Positions 33,718 to 45,082 of a DNA stretch of 64,000 nucleotides are shown here, in pieces. Source of the stretch: Cladobotryum mycophilum. Lineage: Eukaryota > Ascomycota > Sordariomycetes > Hypocreales > Hypocreaceae. The DNA lies in NCBI GenBank assembly GCA_036429605.1, contig CM071590.1:4836001-4900000 (forward strand), written 5' to 3'. Every line of letters starts with the position of its first letter. Position 1 is the first letter of the stretch. The notes beneath the pieces are model-generated. The model ran no database searches. It saw only the letters and a list, made by a program, of their open reading frames with translations, and had not been told where the DNA came from. The translations under genes were made by a program, and so were the position numbers.

Positions 33718-35528
33718 TTAATCTTCATCATCAGATGGCGCCTCCAACGATAGCAAAAACACATGATGACCCTTCTTGCCACGCTTGTCCTCATCCTTTT
33801 CATCGCCTTCGCCCTTCTTCTCCTCCTTCTCGTCTCCCTTCTCGGCTTTCTTATCGCCCGTTTTCTTGTCCTTTGTCAAGTCAAGCGTTCCATCCTCAGG
33901 CTTTCCAAACGTCTTTATAACATTACCATTTGCATCAAGATCAACCACGATGTCCATTTTGTCAATGCTTCCATCTTCAGTATATGTCCACATTTTGCTA
34001 AACTCCCCGCGCGCCACGCTGGTAAGTAGCAGAGACCCAAGCACGCCCGGCACAAGATACAACAGCGCCGGCTGACCTCTCTTGAAGACCAGTAGCATAA
34101 CCAGTGTAAAGATCATGCCCAATCCATAGCCTACCATGGAGGCGTAAAAGTAAGTCTTGGAGAAGCTGGAGGCCGCTACTTCAACAGGCAACTCCCGCGG
34201 AAGTGACAGGAACATAGTCCCACGAGTCCACCACCGCTCTCCCCAGTTGCCTTTGACGTTGAGGTATGGTACCTTGACCTCCATCTGTTTTGTCTCCGTC
34301 GTCTCGATAATCTCGCCGGAAGTAATATCTTTACTCTTAATTTTCAAATCAACTGGCTCATGCTTGATCCTCTTCGCATAGTGAATCCAGAGATCGAGTC
34401 GCAAAGCCCATCCGATGAGAATACCCGGAACGACAATATCACCCAGTCCAAGGATGCTCCTCCTCTCAGCGGCCTCAAACGTGAGCTTGATGGGCACATC
34501 GAGCATTGTTGCTACGGTCACCATATAGGGGCTGAATGTTCGCTCATTGTTAGCTTTGTACTTGCAAGATATAGACGAAATTGCTTACGTGTAAAACACC
34601 ATAACGATGTCGTAAAAGAAAAGGCCACTCAAGACCAGAGACCCAATAAGGAAATCCGTTGGCGAGAGAACCAAGAATGAGCAGTAGCACATGCCATACC
34701 CGAGCATGTTGGATAGGGTGAGTGATGAAGTTGCAAAGTAGACGAGCGCCGTTCCCACAGACATGAACATGGCCATCATGTGTGCAAACTTGACCTGGAT
34801 TTCCTCATCACCCATGCCGTGAACGAAAAACTTCAGAACCCAATGACGTGTCAAGAGATCCCGAAGACTCCAAGCCGCGTTTCGAAGTCTCTCTGATGGT
34901 GCCAGGAGTGCCAGGAGGCCAGGGAAAGGATTCGAAGTCGCCGGAGACTGTTCAACTTGGTTGCCCACATTATCGCAAACTGCCACAGTTCGCTTTTTCT
35001 GATCTACCTTGCGAAGTGATCCGTCACTGCCACGCCAGTAACTAGGGAATATGAATGATGTGCCGAGTTCCAGGCCATGCGCGTAGATGGTCACCAAACT
35101 CGCAATGGACACGGTGGACATGTACCACCTCAGAATCTTGTTCAGAATGGCCGGATCTTGGAGCCACTGTATGAGATAATAAAGACCAATAAGCATAACT
35201 GCCGCCATGAGTGGAAATAACACAGCATCAGACAATTCGAGTCCCTGAGTAAACGCCTCGTCTTGGTCCCGCTTCTTGCCCTTTTTGCTCTTGGAGGCGG
35301 CGGCCGAGGGTGGACGTCGCAAGGAGGCATGAGCCCCGAGATAGATGATGCCCATGACGCCACAAATCAGCTTCAGTTCCAACATCATGAAGTCGAAATC
35401 TTGGAGGAGGCTCAGAGCAGTTACTGCTGATAGAGTTGTGCCATTGACGGCGGTGGTGTTGAAAGTAGCATTAAGGCCATCTAGCCCCCTTCGAGGGCAT
35501 CCATGGCCGTAGAATTTACGGTCGACAT
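33718..35528 (-). CDS. Signal peptide peptidase (presenilin-type aspartyl protease), one-base frame break
   Basis: Exon 1 (35528-34589) and exon 2 (34531-33718) are split by a 57-nt intron that interrupts VFYTPYMV. The corrected product is 584 residues. It is a multi-pass ER intramembrane protease; catalytic aspartates lie in FFYDIVMVF (Asp about 307) and ILGLGDIVVPG (Asp about 345), and the PAL motif is in GQPALLYLVPG (about 468-470). A luminal N-terminus has four NxT sequons. The cytosolic tail is strongly Lys/Glu/Asp-rich, a feature of fungal members. A five-base C run at 35485-35489 needs a sixth base; otherwise the frame from MSTVNSTAMDALEGG stops at once, while LDGLNATFNTT continues in the next frame. 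Starting at the internal MMLELK would lose the first segment. It is divergent from the cyclophilin (600 bp). Confidence 0.88.
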
Positions 35529-36126
35529 GGTATTAATTCGAGTCTGTTGTAAGAAATAGTTGAAGTATTCTCTTGTTGGAGAGCAAAAAAAAAAGGGTGT
35601 TGGTTCTATTTTGCAAGAACAAGCAAACGTGTTCTCAACCTTTAATGCCCGCGGGAGGGACAACGAGTTACTTTCAACACCGCCTTATCCCAGCATTGGA
35701 AACGCAGTGATGAACTGCAATTTGAGAGATACGATGAGAGAAATGAAACACAGCATAAACTCCGAGGGCAATGTTGGAGGGAAAGGAGAGAAAAGAATGA
35801 AGCTGATCCTATTATGCCTGATAACACTATGATCATCTCTCTATGTCATGATGCAGGAAGTGTCAGTGTGAATCAGGTACCTAGTTGGGCCACTATCAGC
35901 CCTAACGGCCCCTGCACTGAAAGCTTGTGTTAGGCGGCCAATGACGCTGTAAACCGCGCCTGAGGTGCACATCTTTAGGTGCCACAATCAGCCTTGTCCC
36001 GCGTCAACGCCCCTCCATCCCGTATCTATAATTTCCATATCTCCATTTACTTGAACCTCAACCTCGAAGCTATAATCGCGACAACTCCCCAAGACCGACA
36101 TTGGACGACACAATTGCTCGCCCACC
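35529..36126. other. Divergent promoter between peptidase and cyclophilin genes
   Basis: 600 bp without a gene. A GGTACCTAG word lies near 35877-35885. Confidence 0.55.
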
Positions 36127-36716
36127 ATGACCACAAACGTAGTCCTCAAAACCTCAATGGTAAGCTCTACTCTACTCCCCTTCTCCCCATCTTCAAGCTC
36201 TCCTCCCCCCTCCTCACACCCCTCAAAAAATGCTAACAAAAAGAAACCCCTTCTTTCCAGGGCGACATCACCCTCGAGCTCTACACCCAGCACGCCCCAA
36301 AAGCCTGCAAGAACTTCTCCACCCTCATCACAAGGGGCTACTACAACTCCACAATCTTCCACCGCATCATCCCCAACTTCATGGTCCAGGGCGGCGACCC
36401 TACGGGCACGGGGCGCGGCGGCTCCTCCATCTACGGCGAAAAGTTCGAGGACGAGATCGACCCGGCACTGAAGCACACGGGGGCCGGCATCCTCAGCATG
36501 GCCAACGCGGGGCCCAACACGAACGGGTCGCAGTTCTTCATCACGCTGGCCCCGACGCCGTGGCTGGATGGGAAGCATACCATCTTTGGGAGGGTGAAGA
36601 ACGGCATGAACGTCTTGAAACGCATGGGGCTAGTTCCTACCGGCGCAGAAGATAGGCCGGCCGAGGACGTCAAGCTTGAAAGGGCCTTCATTCCAGAGAC
36701 GGAGCCCGAGTTATAA
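36127..36716 (+). CDS. cyp1: Cyclophilin, PPIL1/Cyp1-type peptidyl-prolyl isomerase
   Basis: Exon 1 (36127-36159) and exon 2 (36261-36716) are joined across a 101-nt intron (donor GTAAGC, TGCTAAC branch, TTTCCAG acceptor), giving 162 residues, the normal size of the family. It catalyses proline cis-trans isomerisation; PPIL1 orthologues work in the spliceosome. Catalytic and ligand-pocket residues are visible: FHRIIPNFMVQGGD, then GAGILSMANAGPNTNGSQF, FITLAPTPWLDGKHTIFGRV. The single-domain length, the divergent start VVLKTSMGDITLELY and absence of a signal peptide favour PPIL1 over secretory cyclophilins. It is convergent with the Sgf11-like gene. Confidence 0.95.
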
Positions 36717-37362
36717 AACGAGTTGTTACGCGGATTTCATGAGCTGGTTGCGAGCACTACGGCGTTTTGGGGTTTCAAAAACATCACTTCTTACTTTGTT
36801 TCAGATCTGGAGCATATTCACTTAAATAGTCATGACAATCAATAATAATATCAAAATCTGAAAGACGAAAGAAGAAGAAAAAGTTCCTTCGTTTTGTTTT
36901 ATAATCATTAATCAACAAAGTCTGCAACCACCAACGCCATAGTCCCTTTCCCCTGGGATGCTGTCATCTTCCTTAGCCAGCCCTTAGCCAGCCCTTAGCC
37001 AATACCTGGCCGCTCGCAAGATGCAAATGATGAAGTGTTAAAAACTAATACAAATTTCATGAATGACTGAGAATGGAATAAAAGAGGAGGAAAAAAGGGG
37101 CGTCTTGATGGGATGGGGTTGCCATTGATATTGGGTCTATACCATATCCAAGCAATGGCAAGCAACGTTTCGTGTGTGTGTTGGGTTCGCAAGGTGGGTG
37201 TTTGGAGTTTTCGCAAAGTGATTTGGTTCATGACCAAGATGGTTGGTTGCTTGGTAAGCACCAAATGGTCGGGAAGGTGTCGTTTATCGGAGCGTGATGT
37301 AGTGTAGTGTAGTGTAGTGTAGTGTGTAAGGTGATGAGAGCGTGATTGTCTGTATATGCCTC
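36717..37362. other. Intergenic region between convergent genes, with short tandem repeats
   Basis: Contains an 11-bp repeat (CCTTAGCCAGC-like, three units) at about 36971-37001 and five AGTGT units at 37301-37325. No gene is seen. Confidence 0.65.
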
Positions 37363-38686
37363 TTAATGATGAGTTGCCGGTGGTGAAGATAATGTTCCTG
37401 AAGACTCGGACTCTCCGTCCACATCTCTCCCATGCTTAGACCTAGGCGAACTCATCGGTGGTTTGGACCCTTTCAGCTTCTTTAACGGGCTCTCCGACTT
37501 GTTCTTAACCTTGCTCAAGACCTTATCCGCTGACAATGAACCGTCGCTATAACCGGCTTTGGTCTCCTGGCTCAACGAGCTACCCTTCAACTTCTCCTTC
37601 TTTAGCGGCTTAGTCTTGATAATGACTTTCTTGGTCAGTGAGTGCTTCATCTTTTTCTTCTTATGAGTGGTGGTGCTATTCTCCGAATCATCGTCGTCGT
37701 CGCTCGCTTCGCGTTTCTTGGGGCTTGCGCCGCGGGAACCAGATGTCGGGGTAGCCTTGGAAGAAGGTGGTGGTGTGGGCTCATGCTGGGAACCGCCGTT
37801 CATCCTTTGAGCTGCCGCCCTACTGGCATTTCGACCACTGTTGCCAATACAGGACCCCATGTGATTGTTCAGTCGCGTAACGAGAATACACCTCTTGCAC
37901 TTGCTGCACGTAGCAGAAGGGAACGATAAAACGTTGGGGGGTCGTTGCTCGGGGCCGGAATCCGCGTTGCCATCCTTTTTATCCATGTCCTTCTTCTTCT
38001 TTCCCCTTCCAGGACCCGGTCCCACCCAGCTCTGGCCGTAGATGTCGCATCCAGGCTTCTCGATGTAGGGATGTCTCTTGCAGTAATTCAATCCAGACTC
38101 GGGTTTTCTCGAACCCTTTCCGTCGGTCGGGTATAATAATCGCGGGAGGTGGCATCTGGGGCATATGATGTCTTGGGTCGTCTTCAGGGGATTGCCTTTG
38201 AGCAGGACCTTGCCGTCATCGTAGATGGCCGCATCAGTCTCGATTCGCACGTCGGGTCTGGAGTCTGGGGTGGAGCTGTCTGAAGACTCTGAAGCCAGCT
38301 TCTCAACCTTGATCGCGGCAGTTGTCGCCCTGGCCGTCTTCTCTTCTCGATGCGTCTTCATTAATATGTCTGACAGGATGTTGTACAGCACGTCATCGAG
38401 CACCGAATGTGCCTAGAGCGACGCAAGAAATGTTGTTAGTCGTGTCGTTCCCATTGATGTGATTTCTCAGCGCCGAACCGTGATGCAATGGGTCGCCATC
38501 CATGGGGCGCCTAAAAAGCAACGCCAGACGGTGCCAGCTCAAGGCCGCAACACACGGAGAGACAGAGAAAAAAACAACAAGAGACAGCAGGGAGATTTTG
38601 CAACAAACATCACCTACCAGCTTGTCCATGCTTCCAGCATCATCACGGGCACGGATTACGCCTGCCCGACCCGTGGTTGAATTCAT
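37363..38686 (-). CDS. Sgf11-like SAGA deubiquitinase-module zinc-finger protein (tentative)
   Basis: Exon 1 (38686-38618, 23 codons) and exon 2 (38412-37363) join across a 205-nt intron (GTAGGT donor, TCTAG acceptor), giving 372 residues. The N-terminal helix AHSVLDDVLYNILSDIL followed by KTHREEKTAR resembles the Sgf11 helix that packs into the SAGA deubiquitinase module. A zinc finger CSKCKRCILVTRLNN then HMGSC has exact Sgf11 spacing (C192-x2-C195-x11-H207-x3-C211). A second Cys/His cluster precedes it (CPRC at 107-110, YCKRH, CDIYG at 145). After the finger there is a long Ser/Lys-rich basic tail with KKKKMK and PLKKEKLK stretches. The role in H2B deubiquitination is inferred from the match; the extra cluster and long tail are unlike the short yeast protein. 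Existence of the gene is firm. Confidence 0.7.
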
Positions 38687-40481
38687 GATGCCTTGCTGGA
38701 CGCCTTTTTTTGGGGAAAAAGATCCAGCAGAGGCCAAGGTTTGTAAGTTTCTGTGTAACTTGTAGTTTCGTGTGTGATGATGCCACCAGGTTGCCGGCGA
38801 AATGGTGGTGCCGAAATAATGGCCCGAAGTCAAAGTGGTAATTACCTAGTAATAGTAGTCGTCGTAGGTAGTAGTAGCCGCAGCGCAGCGCCAGCAGTGA
38901 CCGTAGCAGTGTAGCAGCGTCGCAGTGTCGCAGTAGCAGCAACAATAGCAGAAAGTTTGGCGACTACCAGGTGAGTATTTTTATTTTTTGGAGTAATGCA
39001 AAAGAAGATGATAGTGAATGCGCCTCAGTGGAAGGTTTGCCACTGGTTTGTTACTGTCACTAACAGCTAAACAAGACAAAAAAGAAAGCAACAATAGGTA
39101 GCTTAAAAGCCCAACAACCTGGATTAATAAAATATAGAATAAAATCTTGGGTTGCAGTGTGTCTGTCTATTGCGTAAGAAAAAAAGTCGACGGGACAGAC
39201 CAGACACGACACGATCAGGGAGCTGCAGCAGCCAGAAAGAAAGAGATTAAAAAAGCAACAGCTTTCTTTGCTCGCTGAGAAGGGTTGCAATGTATGGATT
39301 TTAGCTCCAAAAGAGTGAGTGAGAGAGTGAGTGAATGAGTGAGAGAGCGCGCGAAAACACAACTCGGAATCCTCTGTTGTCGTCAGTGATTGATTACTTA
39401 AGAAGGATCAGTCAGTGATGATGGATAAAGAGAAGCGCAAAGAAGAAGAAAAAGAAGAAAGAGAAAGAAAAAAAGAGGGTAATTGTTGGCGAGTAGATGA
39501 GGAATTGGAAAAGAAGAAGAGGAAAAAGAAGCTTCAAAATGTGGATGTAATTGTAAATTGAACAATCTCAATAATGATGATGCTGCTGCTGCTGCTTGCT
39601 GGCTACTGCATGAGCTTCAACCTCGACTCAACTCTCGCTCGGGGATCCCCAGAAATTCGGGGCCAAGGAAAATTAAGATGCGCCCGAACCAGCCCCTTTG
39701 GAGAACCTCTGCTTCTCAATTGGGTGAGTAGGTAGTGAGAAAAGAGGCAGCAGCCCTTGGAAGCAACCTCTTCTCGCGCACTAAAAACACGCTGGACACC
39801 TGTGGGGGACAACCTCCTACAGCGGATTACCCACTCGCACTCACTGGCAAAATAAAAATAATAAAAAATAACCTAAGCATTGGCCTCGGTAAACAGAAAA
39901 AAAAGCCCCTGACTAGCAGGCACCCTGTCCACTGAAACTTTTAGAGCGTTGCTGATAACTCCGTAGTTGCAATCCATTCGCTGCTTATCGATGATAACGG
40001 ATTTTTTTTTTTTTTGGAGAGCCTCCAAGATCTACAAAGCAAGTGTTAAGCAAAGTAAGCCCTGGAAAGGGCATGCAGCGTCTGTCATCAGCCAATTAAT
40101 GCCCCCAGAACCCCTGAGCTTGTGGCCCTTCTGGACCCCGTCAAAAAGGGTGAGACAGCCTAAGCTCGAGGCTCTCTCTCCCCCCAATTACTATTCCTCC
40201 GCCAACGAGGGGGCAGCATCGCAAAGCATCAACAACTTTAAATTGCAACCTCCCGTCATGGTGGGCGGGTGACTCAACGACGATAAAACCACATACCAGA
40301 CCCAACAACCATCACAAAGGCATTGGCTCGAAACCATAGTTCCTACATCGTCGCCTTCTTCTTCTCTATCCTCTCTTTGACTCTTTTTTCTCCCTCTTTT
40401 AGATTGCTCTCCTCAAACGAACCTTTACTTTTATTTTTACTCTATACTCTTTGTTTCATTCACCACATCAAACCGCCCATC
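38687..40481. other. Divergent intergenic region, no supported gene
   Basis: 1.8 kb between the Sgf11-like and Naa50-like starts. It has CAG/TAG-rich repeats at about 38850-38950, GA-rich tracts at 39310-39350 and 39420-39535, and a pyrimidine-rich leader just before 40482. Nothing coding is seen. Confidence 0.6.
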
Positions 40482-41578
40482 ATGTCCCTCCCAACCAGCA
40501 AACCAGCTCAACTCTCCATCCGATCCTTTTTCCAAACCAAGACACCCAAATACGCACCTCCTCCTTCTTCTTCCTCTACCAACAGCAACAATAACAACAC
40601 ATGGTCGGCTGCTCCTCCGCCTCCTCCACAGCCAGCTACAACATTCGCCGCCCCTCCTCCCGCCGCCGATCCATTACCTGCGCCCACAGCCATCACACCC
40701 GCCCCCTCAAACATCCCCCGCGAAGCCTCCATCCGACCCATTACCCAAGCCGACACAACCCCCTCCGTCGCCTCAACGCCCTCCTCCTGCCCGTCAGCTA
40801 CCCGGACACCTTCTACCAGCGCGCCGCTGACCCCGCCACGGGGCGCTTCTCCCGCGTCATCACCTGGGCAGCGCACGACGGCAGCGGCCAGGAACCCAAG
40901 GTCGTCGGCGGCATCGTCTGCCGCGTAGAGCCAGAGTTCTCGGGCTCGGACGCCGCCGGCCGCCAGGTACCGCAGGCCTTATACATCCAGTCCCTCTGCC
41001 TGCTCTCGCCGTACCGCTCCATGGGCTTGATCGCCGCTGCGCTGGACGCCATTGTCGCAGCCGCGGTGAGGGATCCCACCGTAGACATCGATGCCGTCAC
41101 TGCTCACGTCTGGACCGAGAACGAAGAGGGGCTACACTGGTACGAAGCTCGGGGTTTCAAGCGAAACGGCATGCCCATCAAGGGATATTATCTTAAACTA
41201 CGACCAGACTCGGCGTGGCTCGTCTCCCGCCCCGTCGGCGCCTCTGTCCGGAGCGCTCTCCCCTCAACTACTCCTCCACCTCCCCGCCAAGGCAGCATAT
41301 CCAGCACGACCGCGGCCATCATGAACCTACCTCCCGCGTCGAACGTCACCGATACCACCGGCAACACCAGACCGCCCCTAAGAAGCGCCGGTCAATCATA
41401 TCAAAAGCAGCGGCCAGAGACGGAGTGGAACGACTTGCCAGACGACATGGCGCCCTCTCTACTCGCGCCCCCTCGAAGAAATGGCAGTGAGCCTCAGTCC
41501 GGCGCAAGTTCAAGGAGCAGTTCTACAGGTCGGAAAAAGAGAGACAGGTCGTACCCGGCTGCTGCGTTTAATGGCTAG
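40482..41578 (+). CDS. Naa50-like GNAT N-acetyltransferase with an N-terminal PIP-box, one-base frame break
   Basis: A single exon encodes about 365 residues after correction. Residues 10-17 read QLSIRSFF, an exact PCNA-interacting (PIP) box, followed by a Pro/Ser-rich linker of about 70 residues. The GNAT domain follows: SIRPITQAD, LLLPVSYPDTFYQ, LYIQSLCLLSPYRSMGL (acetyl-CoA loop), HVWTENEEGLHWYEARGF and GYYLKLRP, closest to Naa50/San N-terminal acetyltransferases. The C-terminal 120 residues are disordered and end in a basic patch. The C run 40759-40763 has five bases; a sixth joins ITQADTTP to LRRLNALLLPV, which is contiguous in the family. Without it the protein ends before the catalytic domain. 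Naa50 supports sister-chromatid cohesion in animals; the PIP-box suggests a replication link here, which is inference. It is convergent with the hexokinase gene. Confidence 0.82.
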
Positions 41579-41997
41579 GATCAAAAAAAAAAAAAAAAGA
41601 GGGGTTTCTTCGTTTTTCTCAGGAGTAATATTGCAATTTGATTCGAATTTCATTTTAGAGTATGGTTTTAATCTAGATCATGGGGCACGAGTAATGAACT
41701 GGCATTTTTGGGAGGCAATAGAAAGCATACATGTATCAACACCAAATCACAGACAAAATAGTACAAAAACGATCACCGATGGAACTTGATAGACAGAATG
41801 AATTGGTGGATGTTAAAAGGGGTTCAAACTCCTATTTTGATATCAAGACCTTTAAATAACTTACTGTTCAGATATACAATTTTTTGTCGGATTCGACAAT
41901 AATAGACAAAGACGCCTCCCAAGGGGGAAAAGAAAAAAGAGAGCCCCCCCCCCCCCCCCAAAAAAAAAATAAACAAATAGTTCACCGTGACAATGCT
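41579..41997. other. Intergenic region between convergent genes with C16-A10 tract
   Basis: 420 bp with a run of sixteen C (41944-41959) followed by ten A, 38 bp past the hexokinase stop. Nothing else is seen. Confidence 0.7.
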
Positions 41998-43874
41998 TTA
42001 ACGACGAAACTTGTTCCACCAAAGAGCTGCTAATGCACCAACACCCAGAATACCACCAATAACCCACGCAGTAGAAAACGATGACTCCCCAGCTATTGGC
42101 ATTGTTAGCAAAAAATCGCACGCGCACGGGGAAACCCTTGAACAGGGAAGAGAATACGTACAATCAGACTCGACTGAAATAGACAGCCTCCTCCTGATAT
42201 CCCGTCGCAAGTCCTTCAAAAAGTCGCCAGGACTCTCCATATTCGCGGCAATAAGCGCGATGAGGGCGGCGCCAACACCACTACCGTCCTTAGCGATTCC
42301 AATGCGAACCTTGGCGGCTCCCTCCGGCCCAATGCCGTCAATAGCGCGTAATCCCTCATAAATCATGTCTCTGAAGAAAGGATAGTGTTCGACTAAGCTG
42401 CCGTCGACACCAACATCGATAACCTCCTCTTCTGGGTCTTCCAACTTTCCGGACTGGATGACGATGGCACCAATGGCGACAGCAGACAATCTGGCAGCGC
42501 GGCGCACAACGGCATTGGCAACAGACTTGAACGCCTGCGCATCTTCCAGCGAAGGCGTGTACACATGAAGCAAATTCTCCAACTCTTGTCGGATGGTGCT
42601 TAGCTCTGGTGTGTTATCTGCCGCCGCCACGGACAAGACGGCCGTGTCCAGGCCCCAGGGCTGTAGAATCGGTGATTTAGGGCTAATAGTGGTTGTTGTA
42701 GCCCAGTCGTTGTAGCTCGAGTTGGCATCCCGGAACAGAGATGTCTCTTCGTCCTGGATCATGTCGACTACGGCTAGCCGCACAATCTCACCCAGGAACA
42801 TGCCGGAGACACGCTTCTCATACATCTGAATACCCGGGTTGACGCTCTGCGCGTCCAATGCCTTGTCCCAAAGGGTAGAAGGAAGGACACTTAGTTGGTT
42901 GTCAAACGAACCCCACTCAGTGTTAACCACCATCTCGCCAGTCGACTCATCATACTCGCCCTTAATGGGCTTTTTGATGTTCTTTGACTTTTCGATGTAG
43001 GCACCGTTTGTTCCCGTGCCAAAGATGGCGCCGAGGATGGAGCGGTGTTTTCCGGTCGAAGTGTATGAGCGCGCCATGAGCGTTCCTACAGTGTCATTGA
43101 CCAGAGCAGCCACCTTGACCGGGAGGCCAAGTCGGTCAATCTCAACCTGGAGCAGTTCGCAGACATCTTTGCCAATGGCATCCGGGATATCAAAGCCCTT
43201 AGTCCATCTTATGAGGTGGCCCTTGTTAATTCCCAGCTGCTGTACGGGGAAGCTGAATGTGAAGCCCAGACGGAAAATGTGCTCGTCCAGGTAGCCCTGG
43301 GGTGTGCTGGAGGTGTTGCGACGATGGACGTGGCTCTCAAAGTGGTCGGCATGATGCTCTCGGAGGAAAAGCTCGATTTGCTGGGCGAGGAACGAGAAGA
43401 GGTCCTTGGCGGTCTTTGCCACCATCAGCTCCTTGGGAATGGCAACCTTGTTGAAGGTCAGGTTGAAGGTTGTATCGCCGTTGAGCATGATGGAGCAGAC
43501 ACGGAAGTTGGTTCCTCCCAAGTCTACAGCCAGGTAAAGGCCCTATATGATGGACGCTCATATTAGTCGAGTTTCGTTTGCGGTTTGCGCCTGTCTTTCG
43601 TTTCTTACCTTTTCAGTGCCATTGGGTACACCGGTGACGTAGCTGGGGATCTGACTGATGCTCGTGCCCTCTTTTTCCAACCCCTCGTCTGTGACAGTGA
43701 TGGTAAGCAGACATGGACATCAATGGGCGGCGCATGATGGCTCCTGGCGCAAAGAGCCTTTGGGAATCAAAACTTACTCATCTGCCTCAGAAACTCGGCA
43801 ACATGTCGATTGACGTCTGAATCGGAAAATTCGAAGCCAGAGACAATGCGGTTTGTGTGCTCGGCCAACCCCAT
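41998..43874 (-). CDS. Hexokinase-family protein with C-terminal membrane anchor
   Basis: Four exons (43874-43778, 43688-43609, 43542-42162, 42092-41998) give 550 residues. The hexokinase core is complete: AVDLGGTNFRV (phosphate 1 loop), GFTFSFPVQQ, IRWTKGFDIP (sugar-binding Lys), ALVNDTVGTLMA with the catalytic Asp, GTGTNGAYIE, NTEWGSFD, and SGVGAALIA near the adenosine site. The last exon, after a 69-nt intron with GTACGT donor and GCTAAC branch, adds a tail of about 31 residues containing the hydrophobic STAWVIGGILGVGALAALWW and a basic NKFRR end, the shape of a tail anchor for the mitochondrial outer membrane or ER. Classical glycolytic hexokinases lack this. It may correspond to the atypical HxkC-type proteins of Aspergillus, of which one is mitochondria-associated; that link is inference. 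Confidence 0.9.
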
Positions 43875-44287
43875 CGTGAGAGCTCTGGATATCGGAGGCG
43901 AAGTTGGGAAAGGCGCGTGGTTCGGACAGACAGGCTCTGGGGCGCTGAGTTGTGAGGGGGAAGAGAAGAAAGACTTTAGGAAGAAAGGATGACGTGAGAG
44001 AAAAAACGGAGAGGGCGAGTGAAGCTGGAGGAGGTGTAGCTTGGCGTCATGGAGAACGAGATGGGAGAGCTAGAGTTTTTGGTGGGAGACATTAGCTTGA
44101 AGAACTGCAAACGTTATACAAAGTCGGGCTAGTGTCTTTGTAGTACAACGTGTACACATGTATGTACATGTGTCTAAGGTGTGAGAAGCTGCTTTGGTTT
44201 TCTTGGCTTGGGCTTGGGCTTGGGTTCGGGTTCGGGGCGAGGCAATTGGGAGCTCGAATCAATGGATGGATTCTTGATGACGATGGA
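43875..44287. other. Hexokinase promoter region
   Basis: About 410 bp upstream of the hexokinase start. It includes GGGCTT/GGGTTC repeats near 44205-44235 and no supported gene. Confidence 0.5.
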
Positions 44288-45082
44288 TCATGGATGGGTA
44301 ATTGATGCAATCAGACAGGGATCAGCCCCAGCCGACGACTGACGCGGGGCGCTTTTGGCCGAGTTTTCCATGCTTAGCGTCCACACAGAATCATCGCCGT
44401 CACCGCAATCACTTGAAGCAGGGAACGCATGTAGGTCCGTCTGCATGTACAAGTGTGTATGTACGTATGTACGCGAGAGGCCCTGCAAAGGGACATGCGA
44501 GCAGGAGGAAGAGGATGCTTGTGAGGGGACATGGATATGGGATAATGAGCATGGGCATGGGCATGCAAGGAGGGCTGCCTGCGTGAGCCTGCATATCCAT
44601 GACCATCCATCCATCTCTTGTCTCTTCTTCACTGCTGGGGCTGGCTTGGCCTTGGCTTGTCCGGGCTGGAACTGGGGGCTGCGGTTGGTGCTGGTGCTAA
44701 CGAACTTGGTGACGATCTAGAGGGGTTCCACTAATAATAGTCCTGGTGCCCGTTCTTGAACGTTCCAAGGTCGTATCGCAAAAAATTAACATGCATAGTG
44801 CCCGTTTCCCGTGTTCTGGATGGGAAATTTGCCATGCAGTAGTGTCTTGTTGAAAGGTGTAGGAACCCATCGGGTCATCCAATGGGTAATAAAAAGGAGA
44901 TAAGGGAGAAGGAGAGAAAAAAACAGGTGAGACATTGAGATATCAGAGGTGAGAGAAAAGAGATCCATAGTAGTACTTACTGCAACCAAGACAAGCAGTA
45001 TCAAAAACGACCAAGCATTATTGATGCTAATCAATGTTGCTGATGCTCTTCGCCGGTGTCTCGACCCTCCCTCCTTAGTCAT
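44288..45082 (-). CDS. Doubtful small membrane protein
   Basis: Exon 1 (45082-44981, 34 codons) starts MTKEGGSRHRRRASATL and ends in a hydrophobic stretch. A GTAAGT donor and a CTCTAG acceptor at 44717 join it to a second exon so that one continuous transmembrane helix forms across the junction (AWSFLILLVLVA then IVTKFV). The second exon then reads STSTNRSPQFQPGQAKAKPA and VKKRQ. Beyond about 44600 the frame, open to 44288, is Cys/His/Ser-rich and unconvincing, so the real end is probably earlier or behind another intron. Upstream of 45082 the same frame is open and contains another hydrophobic segment (VGWIVGWLAVGSLAL), but no ATG occurs for several hundred bases. No family is recognised. 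Confidence 0.35.
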
